Assembly (NCBI GenBank): GCA_003142185.1
Contig: PLOR01000048.1
Coordinates: 1-46,870, forward strand
DNA: 46,870 nucleotides
Direction of reading: 5' to 3'
Origin: Bryobacterales bacterium
GTDB lineage: Bacteria > Acidobacteriota > Terriglobia > Bryobacterales > Bryobacteraceae
Positions 34,013-41,864 of the stretch are shown here, piece after piece. The notes under the pieces are model-generated. The model made no database searches. It saw nothing but the letters and a program-made list of their open reading frames with translations, and had not been told where the DNA came from. A program made the translations under genes and the position numbers. Numbering within the stretch: the first letter of the stretch is position 1; each line of letters starts with the position of its first letter.

Positions 34013-34366
34013 CTACATGCCGCTCTGCGCGGCTTCGGTGCTGAACTCGACCTTGGTGGTCGAGCCGCCCAACTGGATGGCGGCAACGCGATCCGTCTTA
34101 CCTTCGCGGAAAGCATCGACCGCCGTGTGGGCGAACTTCGTGGTGACAGTTTCCACCTTGGCGGGCGCCGTCACCGACTTACTGGTGCGGACGTCGGTAA
34201 AGGTCGCGGTGCCATTTTCGACTTTGAGCCTGTATTCGCCGGGAGCCAACTGCAGGGTGCCGACGACGGCTTGCTGATCGAAAACAACGTTATAGCTCTT
34301 CGTGCCCGCCAGAGCCAAGCTGCAAGCAGACACAAATCCAACCAACAACAGCGTTTTTTTCGTCAT
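34013..34366 (-). CDS. Small secreted protein, paralogue A
   Basis: A 117-residue exported protein with signal peptide TKKTLLLVGFVSACSLALA. The mature part is all-beta in character: SYNVVFDQQAVVGTLQLAPGEYRLKVENGTATFTDVRTSKSV, then VTTKFAHTAVDAFREGKTDRVAAIQLGGSTTKVEFS. The LxPGEYRLxVENGxATF core is common in acidobacterial exported proteins; no activity is known to me. It is a close paralogue of the gene at 34725-35081, created by local duplication (see the pyrD relic between them). AAGGAAA lies about ten bases before the ATG. It has a structured leader shared with its twin. Confidence 0.8.
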   Translation of the reverse strand: MTKKTLLLVGFVSACSLALAGTKSYNVVFDQQAVVGTLQLAPGEYRLKVENGTATFTDVRTSKSVTAPAKVETVTTKFAHTAVDAFREGKTDRVAAIQLGGSTTKVEFSTEAAQSGM

Positions 34367-34408
34367 ATCCGAGAGTTTCCTTGAGGTTTAGTTCCTGTGG
34401 CAATACTG

Positions 34409-34460
34409 GGCGCACAAGATGTTTTTGTCTTGCGTCCAACCCTTCGGGTAGGTTGCGGTT
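34409..34460 (-). promoter_or_regulatory. Conserved structured leader element, copy A
   Basis: The 33 bases 34409-34441 differ at only one position from 35134-35166 in front of the twin gene, although sequence on either side has drifted. On the minus strand it contains CAAGA-N8-TCTTG, preceded by a small hairpin ACCC-GAA-GGGT that in copy B becomes AACC-CAGAA-GGTT, so pairing is kept while bases change. It ends about 43 bases before the start codon. Confidence 0.45.
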
Positions 34461-34574
34461 TCTGCCTATAGGACGCCACGCCAGCGCCCGAAGTTTCAAT
34501 CCAAGGATCTTATTCGGGTTATTTCATACTCGCCGCTTTGTAATTGAATTAGGAAGGATCGGCGTGCCCGGATC

Positions 34575-34655
34575 CTACAGCTCCAGCGTGCGAACGATCC
34601 CCGACACATCGGGGATGCCTCCGCGACGCAGGAAGCCGGTCAGTTCACGGGCGAC
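34575..34655 (-). pseudogene. Relic of the 3' end of pyrD
   Basis: Read on the minus strand it encodes VARELTGFLRRGGIPDVSGIVRTLEL and TAG. The end of the true pyrD reads IARELTGFLRREGISDVSRIVRTLEL and TAG. The match stops abruptly at 34655. This shows that a unit of pyrD 3' end plus small secreted gene was duplicated in tandem. Confidence 0.85.
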
Positions 34656-34724
34656 GTGGCCGTACCGGCTGAGAAGACGGCGGAGCAGGCTTCGAGCTTC
34701 GAACCTGCCGCGTCAGGAGTGCAA

Positions 34725-35081
34725 TTATATGCCACTATGCGCGGCGGCTGCGGTGCCGAACCTAAGCTTGGTGGTGGAACCACCCAACTGGATGGCCGAC
34801 ACGCGCTCGGTCTTGCCGTCGACGACGGTGTCGACCGCCGTACTGGCAAACTTCTGATTTGCCGTTTCCAACTTGACCGGCGCCGACACCGACTTCTTGG
34901 TGCGGACGTCGGTAAAAGTTGCGGTGCCGTTTTCCACGGTCAGCTTGTACTGGCCGGGAGCCAACTGCAAGGCGCCGACGGCTGCGGGCTGATCGAAAAC
35001 AATGGCATAACTCTTCGTGCCCGCCAGGGCAAGGCTGCAAACAGACACGAACACGACCAAGAACAGCGATTTTTTCGTCAT
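34725..35081 (-). CDS. Small secreted protein, paralogue B
   Basis: A 118-residue twin of the protein at 34013-34366: signal peptide TKKSLFLVVFVSVCSLALA, then SYAIVFDQPAAVGALQLAPGQYKLTVENGTATFTDVRTKKSV and KTERVSAIQLGGSTTKLRFGTAAA. The signal, the beta core and the GGSTTK motif are shared; differences are spread along the chain and keep the frame open, so both copies look functional. ATG at 35079-35081 follows GAGGAAAA. The open frame upstream is part of the leader. It lies downstream of pyrD on the same strand but about 200 bases away, with its own leader element. Confidence 0.8.
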   Translation of the reverse strand: MTKKSLFLVVFVSVCSLALAGTKSYAIVFDQPAAVGALQLAPGQYKLTVENGTATFTDVRTKKSVSAPVKLETANQKFASTAVDTVVDGKTERVSAIQLGGSTTKLRFGTAAAAHSGI

Positions 35082-35133
35082 AGTTCTAGAGTTTTCCTCG
35101 AGACTGATGATCCTGTGGCTCGATAAAACACTT

Positions 35134-35190
35134 GGCGCACAAGATGTTTTTGTCTTACGTCCAACCTTCTGGGTTAGATTGCGCTTCTGC
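35134..35190 (-). promoter_or_regulatory. Conserved structured leader element, copy B
   Basis: Counterpart of 34409-34460. GGCGCACAAGATG and the TTTTTGTCTT that follows are retained, and an AACC-N5-GGTT hairpin lies next to it. The element sits about 50 bases before the start codon of paralogue B. It may be a 5' UTR structure, a protein-binding site or part of the promoter. Confidence 0.45.
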
Positions 35191-35289
35191 GTGTTAAGGC
35201 GCCAGGCCAATGGCCAAGGTTACTATTCAGAGCTTTTTTGTCCGGTACTTTCTGTACTGGTCGTTTTATGATTGCTTATTCTAAGCGGC

Positions 35290-36216
35290 TTACAGCTCTA
35301 GCGTGCGAACGATCCGCGACACATCGGAGATGCCTTCGCGGCGCAGGAAGCCTGTCAATTCGCGGGCGATGCGGATGGGGGACTGGGGATCCCAGAAGGT
35401 TGCGGTTCCAACCTCGACGGCGGTAGCGCCGGCGATGAGAAACTCAGCCGCGTCGACGCCGGTCGCGATGCCGCCCATCCCCACCACCGGAATGCGCACC
35501 GCCTGGGCCGCCTGATAGACCAGCCGCAGCGCGATCGGTTTGATGGCCGGGCCGGAGAGCCCGCCGAAACCGGCGCCGATACGCGACCGGCGCGTACGCG
35601 CGTCGATGGCCAGAGCCACGAAAGTGTTGACCAGCGAAATGGCGTCCGCGCCGGCGGCTTCGGCGGCCTGCGCGAAAGGTTCGATGGCGCTCACGTTGGG
35701 TGAGAGCTTGACGATAAGGGGCCGGCGCGCCACACGCCTGGCCGCCGTCACCACTTCGCCGAGCAGCGCTGGGTCGCTCGAAAAGTAGATCCCGCCGTGT
35801 TTCGTGTTGGGGCAGGAGACATTCAACTCGTAGCCGGCAACACCGGGGTAATCCTCCAGCACCCGCACCACTTCGGCGTAATCCTCGCAGGTGAAGCCGA
35901 AGACATTGACGAACACAGGCGTGGTGAGCCGGGCCAGCAACGGCAGCTTGTCCTCGACAAAAGCGTGGACCCCGATATTCTGCAGCCCGATGGAATTGAT
36001 CATGCCGCATTGGGCTTCCACAACGCGCGGCGGCGGATTGCCCTCGATGGGCTCTCGCGATAGCCCCTTCACTACCAGTCCGCCGAGCGCGTTGAGATCC
36101 AGCAGCGAAGCGAACTCCACGCCGTACGCGAAAGTGCCGGAGGCGGCGATGATCGGATTGCGCAGCGGGATAGCGCACAGGCTGGTCGAGAGCGCGGGGT
36201 CTCGGGCGACGCTCAT
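35290..36216 (-). CDS. pyrD: Dihydroorotate dehydrogenase, class 1B catalytic subunit
   Basis: Oxidises dihydroorotate to orotate in pyrimidine synthesis. The FMN-barrel motifs are NPIIAASGTFAYGVEF, GGLVVKGLSREPIEGNPPPR, INSIGLQN and GYELNVSCPNTKHGG, where the cysteine is the class 1 catalytic base. Then come KLSPNVSAIEPFAQAAEAAGADAISLVNTF, FGGLSGPAIKPIALRLVY, VGMGGIATGVDAAEFLIAGATAVEVGTATF. The Cys base and the 308-residue length point to class 1B, which normally works with an FeS/FAD PyrK subunit; no pyrK is adjacent. ATG 36214-36216 (MSVARDPAL) overlaps the preceding stop by ATGA, so it is translationally coupled to the phosphatase-like gene. Confidence 0.93.
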   Translation of the reverse strand: MSVARDPALSTSLCAIPLRNPIIAASGTFAYGVEFASLLDLNALGGLVVKGLSREPIEGNPPPRVVEAQCGMINSIGLQNIGVHAFVEDKLPLLARLTTPVFVNVFGFTCEDYAEVVRVLEDYPGVAGYELNVSCPNTKHGGIYFSSDPALLGEVVTAARRVARRPLIVKLSPNVSAIEPFAQAAEAAGADAISLVNTFVALAIDARTRRSRIGAGFGGLSGPAIKPIALRLVYQAAQAVRIPVVGMGGIATGVDAAEFLIAGATAVEVGTATFWDPQSPIRIARELTGFLRREGISDVSRIVRTLEL

Positions 36217-37685
36217 TCCGCTAGCGCCTCCGCCAGCACGCGGCCCGTCGATGAAGAAGGCGGTGCAACGCCACAAGCGCGGGCCAGCGTGGGAGCCAGG
36301 TCCACCGCCTCCACAGGCGATTCAAACGACCCGCTGCGAAACCGCGAGCCGTAAAAGCAAAGCGGCACGCTGGTGTCGTAGTTGTACAGCGAGCCATAGG
36401 AGATGCCGCGCCCCTGGCCATAGTCTTCCACGTATTCCGGCCGGTAGGACAGCATAACGTCGCCGCAGCGCCTGAGGTGGAAGCTGTTACGGAAGCGGCG
36501 CTCCCATTCGTCGCGGCTGGAACAGGCGCCGCCGGCGGTATAGTATCCGGCGACGGCGGGGTGTTCGAGAGCCGCGGCCGCAGCGGCTTGCCGCAGCGGT
36601 TCCAGGTCGCGCGCCGTTCCGCCGTCCAGGTACAGGAACGGGTAGAGATATTTCTGCACGTGTCCGAGATTGCGGTCGCGCAAGGCGCTCTCCACGGCCT
36701 GCGCCACACTCTCACCCTCCACGGCCATGCGGGAGCGGGCGCTGGGGCTGGGCGCGGGGGGTGCTCCATGGCAACCGGCCAAGGCGAGATCGAATCCCTT
36801 GTCGCCCAGCGTTCGCCGCAACTGGGTCAGTAGCGATTCCATCTGCAGGTCGAGCTGGAGCGTCATCTGCTGCATCAGCGGCGAGAAGGCGCCGGTCTCG
36901 AATCCCAGCCGGGCGGGTGCGGAGACCACCAAACAGACGAAATCGAAACTGCCCGACTGCCCGAGCCGTTCGTTGGTTGCCAACTCGCGCAAGAACTCGA
37001 ATTGTGCCGCCGCCGCGAACGGCGAAGACTGGTACAACTCGTCGAAAACCTTTGGATGGGCCGCATTATAGGTGAGCTCGCGCAGCGGCTTCGATCCGGC
37101 CGGCGCCCCGGCCGCCAGCCACCCGGCGCCGTGCAGCGCGTCAATCGGCCGTTGCGTGTTGAATGGGCTCAGCCAGTCCGGCGCAGTGCCCAGCGTGTTG
37201 AATCGGCCCTCCCGATTCTGCCAGAACAGCCGCGCCGCCGGGTGCGAAGCGACCAAGCCGGCTTGAGCCGCGTCCGGGGCGACCACGTAGACTCGAGTAC
37301 CGGCCTCGGCTGCGATCTGCCCGGCCACGGTGGTCGCCAGCAGTTCTTCTTCGGAGGCTTTCACCGTTTGCCGCCAACGGTGATCCCACCAGGAGTCGGC
37401 CACGATACCATGCTCGGCGGGCCATGCGCCGGTGGCCAGCGTCGCCAGCGTGGTCGCTGGAAATGTGCTGGCCAGGTGCCGGCAGTCTGGAAAATACGCG
37501 CCGGAAGTTAATAGCTTCCGGAACCCACCATTGGTTAGTTTACCCCACGCGGTTTCCAGGAAATCCGGCCGCAAAAGCTCGATCAAAACCAATACGAACA
37601 AGTTGGGCCGCGGCGTTAAGCCCCAAGTTTTGAGCGACATACCGCCCATCATCGAGACAGTGAAGGTTCGCCGGCATATGTCCAT
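36213..37685 (-). CDS. Alkaline-phosphatase-superfamily protein lacking most metal ligands (predicted pseudoenzyme)
   Basis: A 490-residue member of the type I phosphodiesterase/PafA-like phosphatase group; the framework (STFPATTLATLATGAWPAEHGIV, GRFNT, NYDTSVPLCFYG, DLAPTLARACGV, GRVLAEAL) is intact. The metal-site residues are not. The usual Asp in VVDQxRxDYL is E36 (LIELLRPDFL). SSxDYVGHxxGP has become SAPARLGFETG (A258 and F262 replace Asp and His). TADHG is AGCHG (C305 replaces Asp). The late GTxHGxPYNYDTHVP is GISYGSLYNYDTSVP (Y430 replaces His). Only the nucleophile position (T79) and H306 appear kept. It is therefore probably inactive as a phosphatase, perhaps a binding or regulatory protein. 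It overlaps pyrD by four bases. Confidence 0.85.
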   Translation of the reverse strand: MDICRRTFTVSMMGGMSLKTWGLTPRPNLFVLVLIELLRPDFLETAWGKLTNGGFRKLLTSGAYFPDCRHLASTFPATTLATLATGAWPAEHGIVADSWWDHRWRQTVKASEEELLATTVAGQIAAEAGTRVYVVAPDAAQAGLVASHPAARLFWQNREGRFNTLGTAPDWLSPFNTQRPIDALHGAGWLAAGAPAGSKPLRELTYNAAHPKVFDELYQSSPFAAAAQFEFLRELATNERLGQSGSFDFVCLVVSAPARLGFETGAFSPLMQQMTLQLDLQMESLLTQLRRTLGDKGFDLALAGCHGAPPAPSPSARSRMAVEGESVAQAVESALRDRNLGHVQKYLYPFLYLDGGTARDLEPLRQAAAAAALEHPAVAGYYTAGGACSSRDEWERRFRNSFHLRRCGDVMLSYRPEYVEDYGQGRGISYGSLYNYDTSVPLCFYGSRFRSGSFESPVEAVDLAPTLARACGVAPPSSSTGRVLAEALAE

Positions 37686-37794
37686 GAAAAAAGAGTTTAT
37701 CAGAGCCGGAGGTTGATGTTATAGTGTTGTTTCTTTCGAGGCGAAAATTGGGTCACAGTACCGGTTTATGGTGCGACGGGCTGAGGCGTGTGCG

Positions 37795-38109
37795 ATGAAC
37801 AATAATGATAGCGTGCTAGGACTTGCGGAGATCCGCCGTAACCGGGGCATCTCGCTCCAACAGATTGCCGAATTGACCAAGATCGGCGTCAGGTCACTCG
37901 AAGCCATTGAGCAGGGCGATTTTCGCCGGCTGCCCGGCGGCATATACAACACCAGCTACATACGCCAGTATGCCCGCGCCATCGACTACGATGAATCCAT
38001 CTTGCTGGCGTTTTACCACCAGCAGACCGGCGGCGTGAAGGACGTAGTGCCGGTCCAGCAACCCGCCCCCGGAAGTTTCCGCCCGGTGCCTTCGATTTTC
38101 AACTGGTAA
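37795..38109 (+). CDS. HTH protein with RodZ-type DNA-binding domain
   Basis: A 104-residue protein whose first 70 residues form a helix-turn-helix of the type found at the N-terminus of RodZ: GLAEIRRNRGISLQQIAELTKIGVRSLEAIEQGDFRRLPGGIYNTSYIRQYARAIDYDE. The membrane span and periplasmic domain of RodZ are missing; the chain ends in a short Pro/Val linker. Either it is a free-standing cytoplasmic regulator or adaptor, or a truncated RodZ relative. ATG 37795 (MNNNDSVLG) has GAGG about nine bases upstream; an earlier ATG at 37768 is less likely. It is divergent from the phosphatase-like gene. A hairpin follows. Confidence 0.8.
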   Translation: MNNNDSVLGLAEIRRNRGISLQQIAELTKIGVRSLEAIEQGDFRRLPGGIYNTSYIRQYARAIDYDESILLAFYHQQTGGVKDVVPVQQPAPGSFRPVPSIFNW

Positions 38110-38138
38110 CGCCGTGGCGCGGGCAATCCCGCCTGCTG

Positions 38139-38158
38139 TGTCGAGAGTCGTCTCGACA
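38139..38158. terminator. Hairpin between convergent genes (palindrome family member)
   Basis: TGTCGAGA-GTCG-TCTCGACA, a perfect eight-base stem and GTCG loop, followed by TTTCTTCTCTTC. It can end transcription of the HTH gene. The same outer bases and loop, with a different inner stem, occur at 9668-9687. Confidence 0.6.
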
Positions 38159-38192
38159 TTTCTTCTCTTCTGCGCGACACTCTGGAGCCCGG

Positions 38193-38591
38193 CTACCCCG
38201 GCGTTTGCTTTTCCGCCATCCGCGCAGCGAATTTGGCCACGTTGATGATGGCGCGCTCGTGCGTGCCCTCGCCGATCTTTTCCTTTGCGTCCCAGGCTTC
38301 CACGCGGAACTTGACGCGGCGCTCCACCACCTCGGTGATTTCCGCCGTGATGTTCACCGTCGCGCCGATGGGCGCGGCGGCCAGATGGAAGACGTTCACG
38401 TGGGTTCCCACCGTGTCGTATCCCGTTTCGAGTTGCGGCAGCACCGTGTCGCGGCAGGCGCGCTCCATCAGGCCGATCATGTTGGGAGTCGCCAAGACGC
38501 GGGGACCCTCCGCGCCGAGAAAGCTGATGGCGTTTTCCGCCGTCACCAGCACGCGCTTTTCCGCTTTGGTTCCGATCACGATGTTGTGCAT
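38193..38591 (-). CDS. Hotdog-fold thioesterase, FlK-like family
   Basis: A 132-residue single-domain acyl-CoA thioesterase of the group that contains fluoroacetyl-CoA thioesterase FlK. Visible signatures are FLGAEGPRVLATPNMIGLMERACRD, with the catalytic Thr and Glu in the central helix region, VGTHVNVFHLAAAPIGATVNITAEITEV and KIGEGTHERAIINVAKF. Only a few members hydrolyse fluoroacetyl-CoA; most probably act on general small acyl-CoAs, so the substrate here is open. The start is ATG 38589-38591 (MHNIVIGTKAEKR), eight bases after the preceding TIM-barrel gene's stop, suggesting one operon. Confidence 0.85.
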   Translation of the reverse strand: MHNIVIGTKAEKRVLVTAENAISFLGAEGPRVLATPNMIGLMERACRDTVLPQLETGYDTVGTHVNVFHLAAAPIGATVNITAEITEVVERRVKFRVEAWDAKEKIGEGTHERAIINVAKFAARMAEKQTPG

Positions 38592-38599
38592 AGCGTGGA

Positions 38600-39583
38600 T
38601 TATGCGCCTGCAAGCCCGGCCAGCACGCCGCGCATGTAGCGGAACGAGCGCTCGACGCCGGGCAGCGGGTCGTCGGCGTTGATTTCGTATTCCAGGTTCA
38701 CGCAGCCCTGATAGCGGATCTTCTTGAGTTCCCGAAAAATGTCCGGCACCGGTATCTGGCCGTCGCCCACGTCGCACTGGCTGTCCTTGTCGGTCAAATC
38801 TTTCAGATCTTTGATGTGCATATCGAACAGGCGGGAGCCGGCCGGTGCGATGATATTCAGCGGATCGTCGGCATAGGTGGTCTTGCCCGATCGCGCGGCA
38901 ACCGCGTCCTCCAAGGCGCCGACGATTTCCGAGTTGGATGTGTTGGCTCGATCGCCCTTCCGCGCGGCCTCCGCCGCCAGCAAGCGGGGCATGCGGACCG
39001 CGCGATACGCGTGCCCGACATCCATGCACAGGCCGCAGCGCGGGTCGAGACCGCTCACCGCCTCCAGCACAGACTGCGCGCTGGGGAAATGCCGGTCCTC
39101 CGGTCCATGGTTGTGGATGGCAATGCGAATGTCGTATTCGCGGACCATCTGCTCGACGGCCTTGAGGTTGGCTTGCGTGGGAGCGCAGACCATCATCGGC
39201 GCGCCGAAGTTCTTCGCCAGCTCGAACAGCGGCCGCAAATCGCCGGCCGTGTTGGCCTTGGTCATGTCGATGTTGCCGATGCTCATCACCTTGAGCCCGG
39301 CGGCATCGAACGCTTGTCGCGCTTCGCGCGCCTGTTCCGGCGTGCTGTCGGTGGCCAGTTGCTGCGGGGTGTTCTTGACGCTGATCCAGGGGGTGTGCAC
39401 CTGCCGGATCATCTCGATCACCTTGGCCCGGTCGAACTTGCGGAAGCTGTAAGTGGCGATGCCAAGCTTGATTTCCCAGGGCCTGGGTTCGACGCGGGCC
39501 GAAGCGGCGGGAGCGGCCACGGCGCCCAGACCCGCCAGGCCGGCCGCGCCCAGAAACCCGCGGCGCGTAGTTGGAGTTCTCAT
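38600..39583 (-). CDS. Tat-exported sugar phosphate isomerase/epimerase-like TIM-barrel protein
   Basis: A 327-residue protein of the xylose-isomerase-like TIM-barrel (AP endonuclease 2) superfamily. It opens with a twin-arginine signal (TTRRGFLGAAGLAGLGAVAAPAASA), so it is exported folded. The barrel shows LGIATYSFRKF, KVMSIGNIDM, IAIHNHGPEDRHFPSAQSVLEAV, CGLCMDVGHAYRA, DMHIKDLKDLTDK and GCVNLEYEINADDP, with the metal ligands in the NHGPED, DVGH, HIKD and LEYE positions. Secreted members in this phylum act on unidentified sugars. The TatABC genes at 32.3-33.8 kb provide the export route. The FlK-like gene follows closely. Confidence 0.88.
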   Translation of the reverse strand: MRTPTTRRGFLGAAGLAGLGAVAAPAASARVEPRPWEIKLGIATYSFRKFDRAKVIEMIRQVHTPWISVKNTPQQLATDSTPEQAREARQAFDAAGLKVMSIGNIDMTKANTAGDLRPLFELAKNFGAPMMVCAPTQANLKAVEQMVREYDIRIAIHNHGPEDRHFPSAQSVLEAVSGLDPRCGLCMDVGHAYRAVRMPRLLAAEAARKGDRANTSNSEIVGALEDAVAARSGKTTYADDPLNIIAPAGSRLFDMHIKDLKDLTDKDSQCDVGDGQIPVPDIFRELKKIRYQGCVNLEYEINADDPLPGVERSFRYMRGVLAGLAGA

Positions 39584-39616
39584 TACTCCATCATTTTATG
39601 CAATTTTCTCGCCGTT

Positions 39617-39660
39617 GGTGGGACATGCTTTCGCTTGCCAACGCCCGCCTGCGGGCGCGT
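39617..39660. repeat. Dispersed GC-rich palindromic repeat, copy 2
   Basis: GGTGGGACATGC then GCTTGCCAACGCCCGC-CT-GCGGGCG. It is the inverted counterpart of 17525-17572. It lies upstream of the TIM-barrel gene and downstream of the long respiratory operon. Confidence 0.65.
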
Positions 39661-39739
39661 TCATTTACACCTTCTGAGTTCCTAGCGGCAGCCGAGCGCT
39701 TCGCGGAAAACCGGGCCGGGCGTACCGGCCCCTACGGCC

Positions 39740-40573
39740 TTAGCCTTCGAGGAACATTTCGCCGCAGACTGCGTCCCAATCGGCGGCGGGATAGGCGGCG
39801 GCGATGTCGGAGACCGGGACGCCGCCATCGGCGAGCGCGGGAGCTGCGCCTTCGGCGGTGAGCGCCAGTTGCAGGCGCTCCATTTCGCGCTGGATCCAGG
39901 GTTTGATTTCGGCTCCGCGCAGCAGGTGGCGGAAAGTCTTCGCGTCGTTGCTGGTTGGTTTCACGCGCAGGTACCAGCCGCGCTCCGCGCTGCCGGTTTC
40001 CACCACTTCGCCATCCACCGGGGATACCACGCGCACTTCGGCGTCGCGGCGGCGGGCATGAAACGCGGCGCCATTGGCGTGGACGCGGTCACCGGGTTTC
40101 GGCAGTACCAGCGCATCCGGCCGGCCGAGCAGACGCGCGCCCAGTTCGTCCAGCCCCACCAGCACCGTTCCATCTTTCTCCAGCCGCGCCCAGGTATGGC
40201 CGCGATGGTAGAAACGGTCCAACGGAAACGCCATGCCGAAAACATCTTCTTCCGGCTCCTCGACGCGAGGCAGCGGATGGCACTGGATGAGTTTGGCGTG
40301 CGTTTCGCATTCCCGGCAATCGAAGGCGTGCGGGCATTGCCGACTCTGGAACTCGCCGGTCAGCACGTGGCGGCACACCTGGTCGCAAGCGGGCATGCTT
40401 TCAAAATCGGAATGCCAGCGGATCGCTTCCGCCTGGTCCATGCGCAGGGCGCGCCTTGAGCGAATGGCCGCCGAGGCCACCGTCGCCACCAGCGCCGCCA
40501 GCACCATGTAGAAAGCGCCCAGGAAGATGATGTGACCGGCATTCCAGTTGAACCCATAAATCCACGGCAACAC
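39740..40573 (-). CDS. Membrane-anchored, Cys-rich glycine-cleavage-H-like protein without lipoyl lysine
   Basis: A 277-residue last gene of the respiratory operon. One membrane span (residues about 13-37) is followed by a five-cysteine stretch (C63, C67, C80, C86, C89; CPHAFDCREC). From about residue 118 the sequence follows the H-protein of the glycine cleavage system: FYHRGHTWARLEKDGTVLVGLDELGARLLG, PKPGDRV, SPVDGEVVETG. In true H-proteins a lysine eight residues before the Pro of the SPVSGE motif carries lipoate; here that place is D177 and no lysine is near. It is therefore not a lipoyl carrier. A structural or electron-transfer accessory role is inferred from its position, five bases after the NrfD gene. 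Confidence 0.75.
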   Translation of the reverse strand: MLPWIYGFNWNAGHIIFLGAFYMVLAALVATVASAAIRSRRALRMDQAEAIRWHSDFESMPACDQVCRHVLTGEFQSRQCPHAFDCRECETHAKLIQCHPLPRVEEPEEDVFGMAFPLDRFYHRGHTWARLEKDGTVLVGLDELGARLLGRPDALVLPKPGDRVHANGAAFHARRRDAEVRVVSPVDGEVVETGSAERGWYLRVKPTSNDAKTFRHLLRGAEIKPWIQREMERLQLALTAEGAAPALADGGVPVSDIAAAYPAADWDAVCGEMFLEG

Positions 40574-40577
40574 TGTT

Positions 40578-41864
40578 CTAATACCTCCCGGCCAGCGCGA
40601 GTTCTTCTTCTTCCTGCGCGGCCGCTTCGAGTCTCAGTTCACGCTCTTCCGGGAACAGGTTGAAGTAGCGGAACGAAAATGAATAAACCAAAACCCCATA
40701 CGCCACCACCGCCAGGAAGGTCCCGACTTCCTGCCAGCTCGGATAATAAGAGAGGTAGGGATCGAACGAAAGCGTGGGCAGCGCCAGCGTCTGCACCGTC
40801 ATCACGAAACGGTTGAGCGCCACGCCGCAGCAAGCCATGGCCGCCGCCGTCACCAGCCAACCGGTGTGCGCGCGCAGCCGCGGCGTCAACATCACCAACG
40901 CGGGCAGCAAACCGAAAACAACGATTTCGGCGAACAGGATCCAGGTGCCGAACGGTTTCCAACTGTAGTACTGCCAGGCCTGGAAACCGGTCCCGGGCGA
41001 AGTGCGATTGATCCAGACCAGCGTATCCACCGCCTTGGCCAGCACATACACGGCCAGCAGCAGGCCCGAGATGCGCGCCAGCCGGCGGAACACGGTGGGC
41101 CTCACCAGCCGCTTGCGCGACAGTTTTTCCACCAGCCAGGTGGTCAGCAGGATGAAGCTCGGTCCCACCGCCGCCGCGGAAAGAATAAAGAGGAAGAATG
41201 TGGAGGGCCACACCGCCAGACCTTCGCGGAACGCGAACGGACGGCCGCGCAGCACGCCATACAAACCGCCCAGCGAGCCTTGATGGAAGAACGAAAGGAA
41301 CGTACCCACGCCGGCCAGCACGTAAATCAGCTTATGCAATTCGTGTTCGAATACCAGGAACGACGGCACATCGTGCAGCTTGCGGTTGCGCAGCACGATG
41401 GGCAGATACTCGATCAACAGCACGGTGAGATAGCAACTGATGCAGAAGGTGACTTCCGTCAGCATGGAATGTACGTTGGGGTACCAGAAGGTAAACCACG
41501 ACCGCAGCGGCTGGCCGACATCCACCGCCAGCACGGTCACCGCGCCGCTGTAGCACACCAGGCCGATCACCACAGCGCTGTTGATTACCGAGCGCAGTTC
41601 GTCGATCTTCAAAATGTAAAGCAGGAACCCGGTGAAGAAAGCGCCCGCGCCGAGCGCGATCACCGTCAGGTCGAGGAAGATCCAGAGGCCGAATGCGAAG
41701 CGGTTGTCCATGTTGGTCTGGTTCAGGCCTTTCACCAGGCACAACCCGGCCGAGTACAGGCCGAACACCAGCAAGGCGACCCAGGGGAGAATCCAGAGCA
41801 GGAATCGTCCGGTGGAGGAGCGCCGCAGACCGCGCGTGATGAATTCCTTATCCACGGAGGCCAT
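40578..41864 (-). CDS. NrfD/QrcD-like quinone-interacting membrane subunit
   Basis: A 428-residue integral membrane protein of the NrfD/PsrC/HybB superfamily with about ten helices. It should hold the quinone site of the complex. Conserved parts include FGLWIFLDLTVIALGAGAFFTGFLLYI, LVCYSGAVTVLAVDVGQPLRSWFTFWYPNVHSMLTEVTFCIS, HELHKLIYVLAGVGTFLSFFHQGSLGGLYGVLRGRPFA and ILFAEIVVFGLLPALVML. The cytoplasmic tail is Glu-rich. I start at ATG 41862-41864 (MASVDKEF), which overlaps the FeS gene by 17 bases; the open frame upstream is a shadow of that gene. In Desulfovibrio the matching subunit is QrcD of menaquinone reductase. Confidence 0.88.
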   Translation of the reverse strand: MASVDKEFITRGLRRSSTGRFLLWILPWVALLVFGLYSAGLCLVKGLNQTNMDNRFAFGLWIFLDLTVIALGAGAFFTGFLLYILKIDELRSVINSAVVIGLVCYSGAVTVLAVDVGQPLRSWFTFWYPNVHSMLTEVTFCISCYLTVLLIEYLPIVLRNRKLHDVPSFLVFEHELHKLIYVLAGVGTFLSFFHQGSLGGLYGVLRGRPFAFREGLAVWPSTFFLFILSAAAVGPSFILLTTWLVEKLSRKRLVRPTVFRRLARISGLLLAVYVLAKAVDTLVWINRTSPGTGFQAWQYYSWKPFGTWILFAEIVVFGLLPALVMLTPRLRAHTGWLVTAAAMACCGVALNRFVMTVQTLALPTLSFDPYLSYYPSWQEVGTFLAVVAYGVLVYSFSFRYFNLFPEERELRLEAAAQEEEELALAGRY

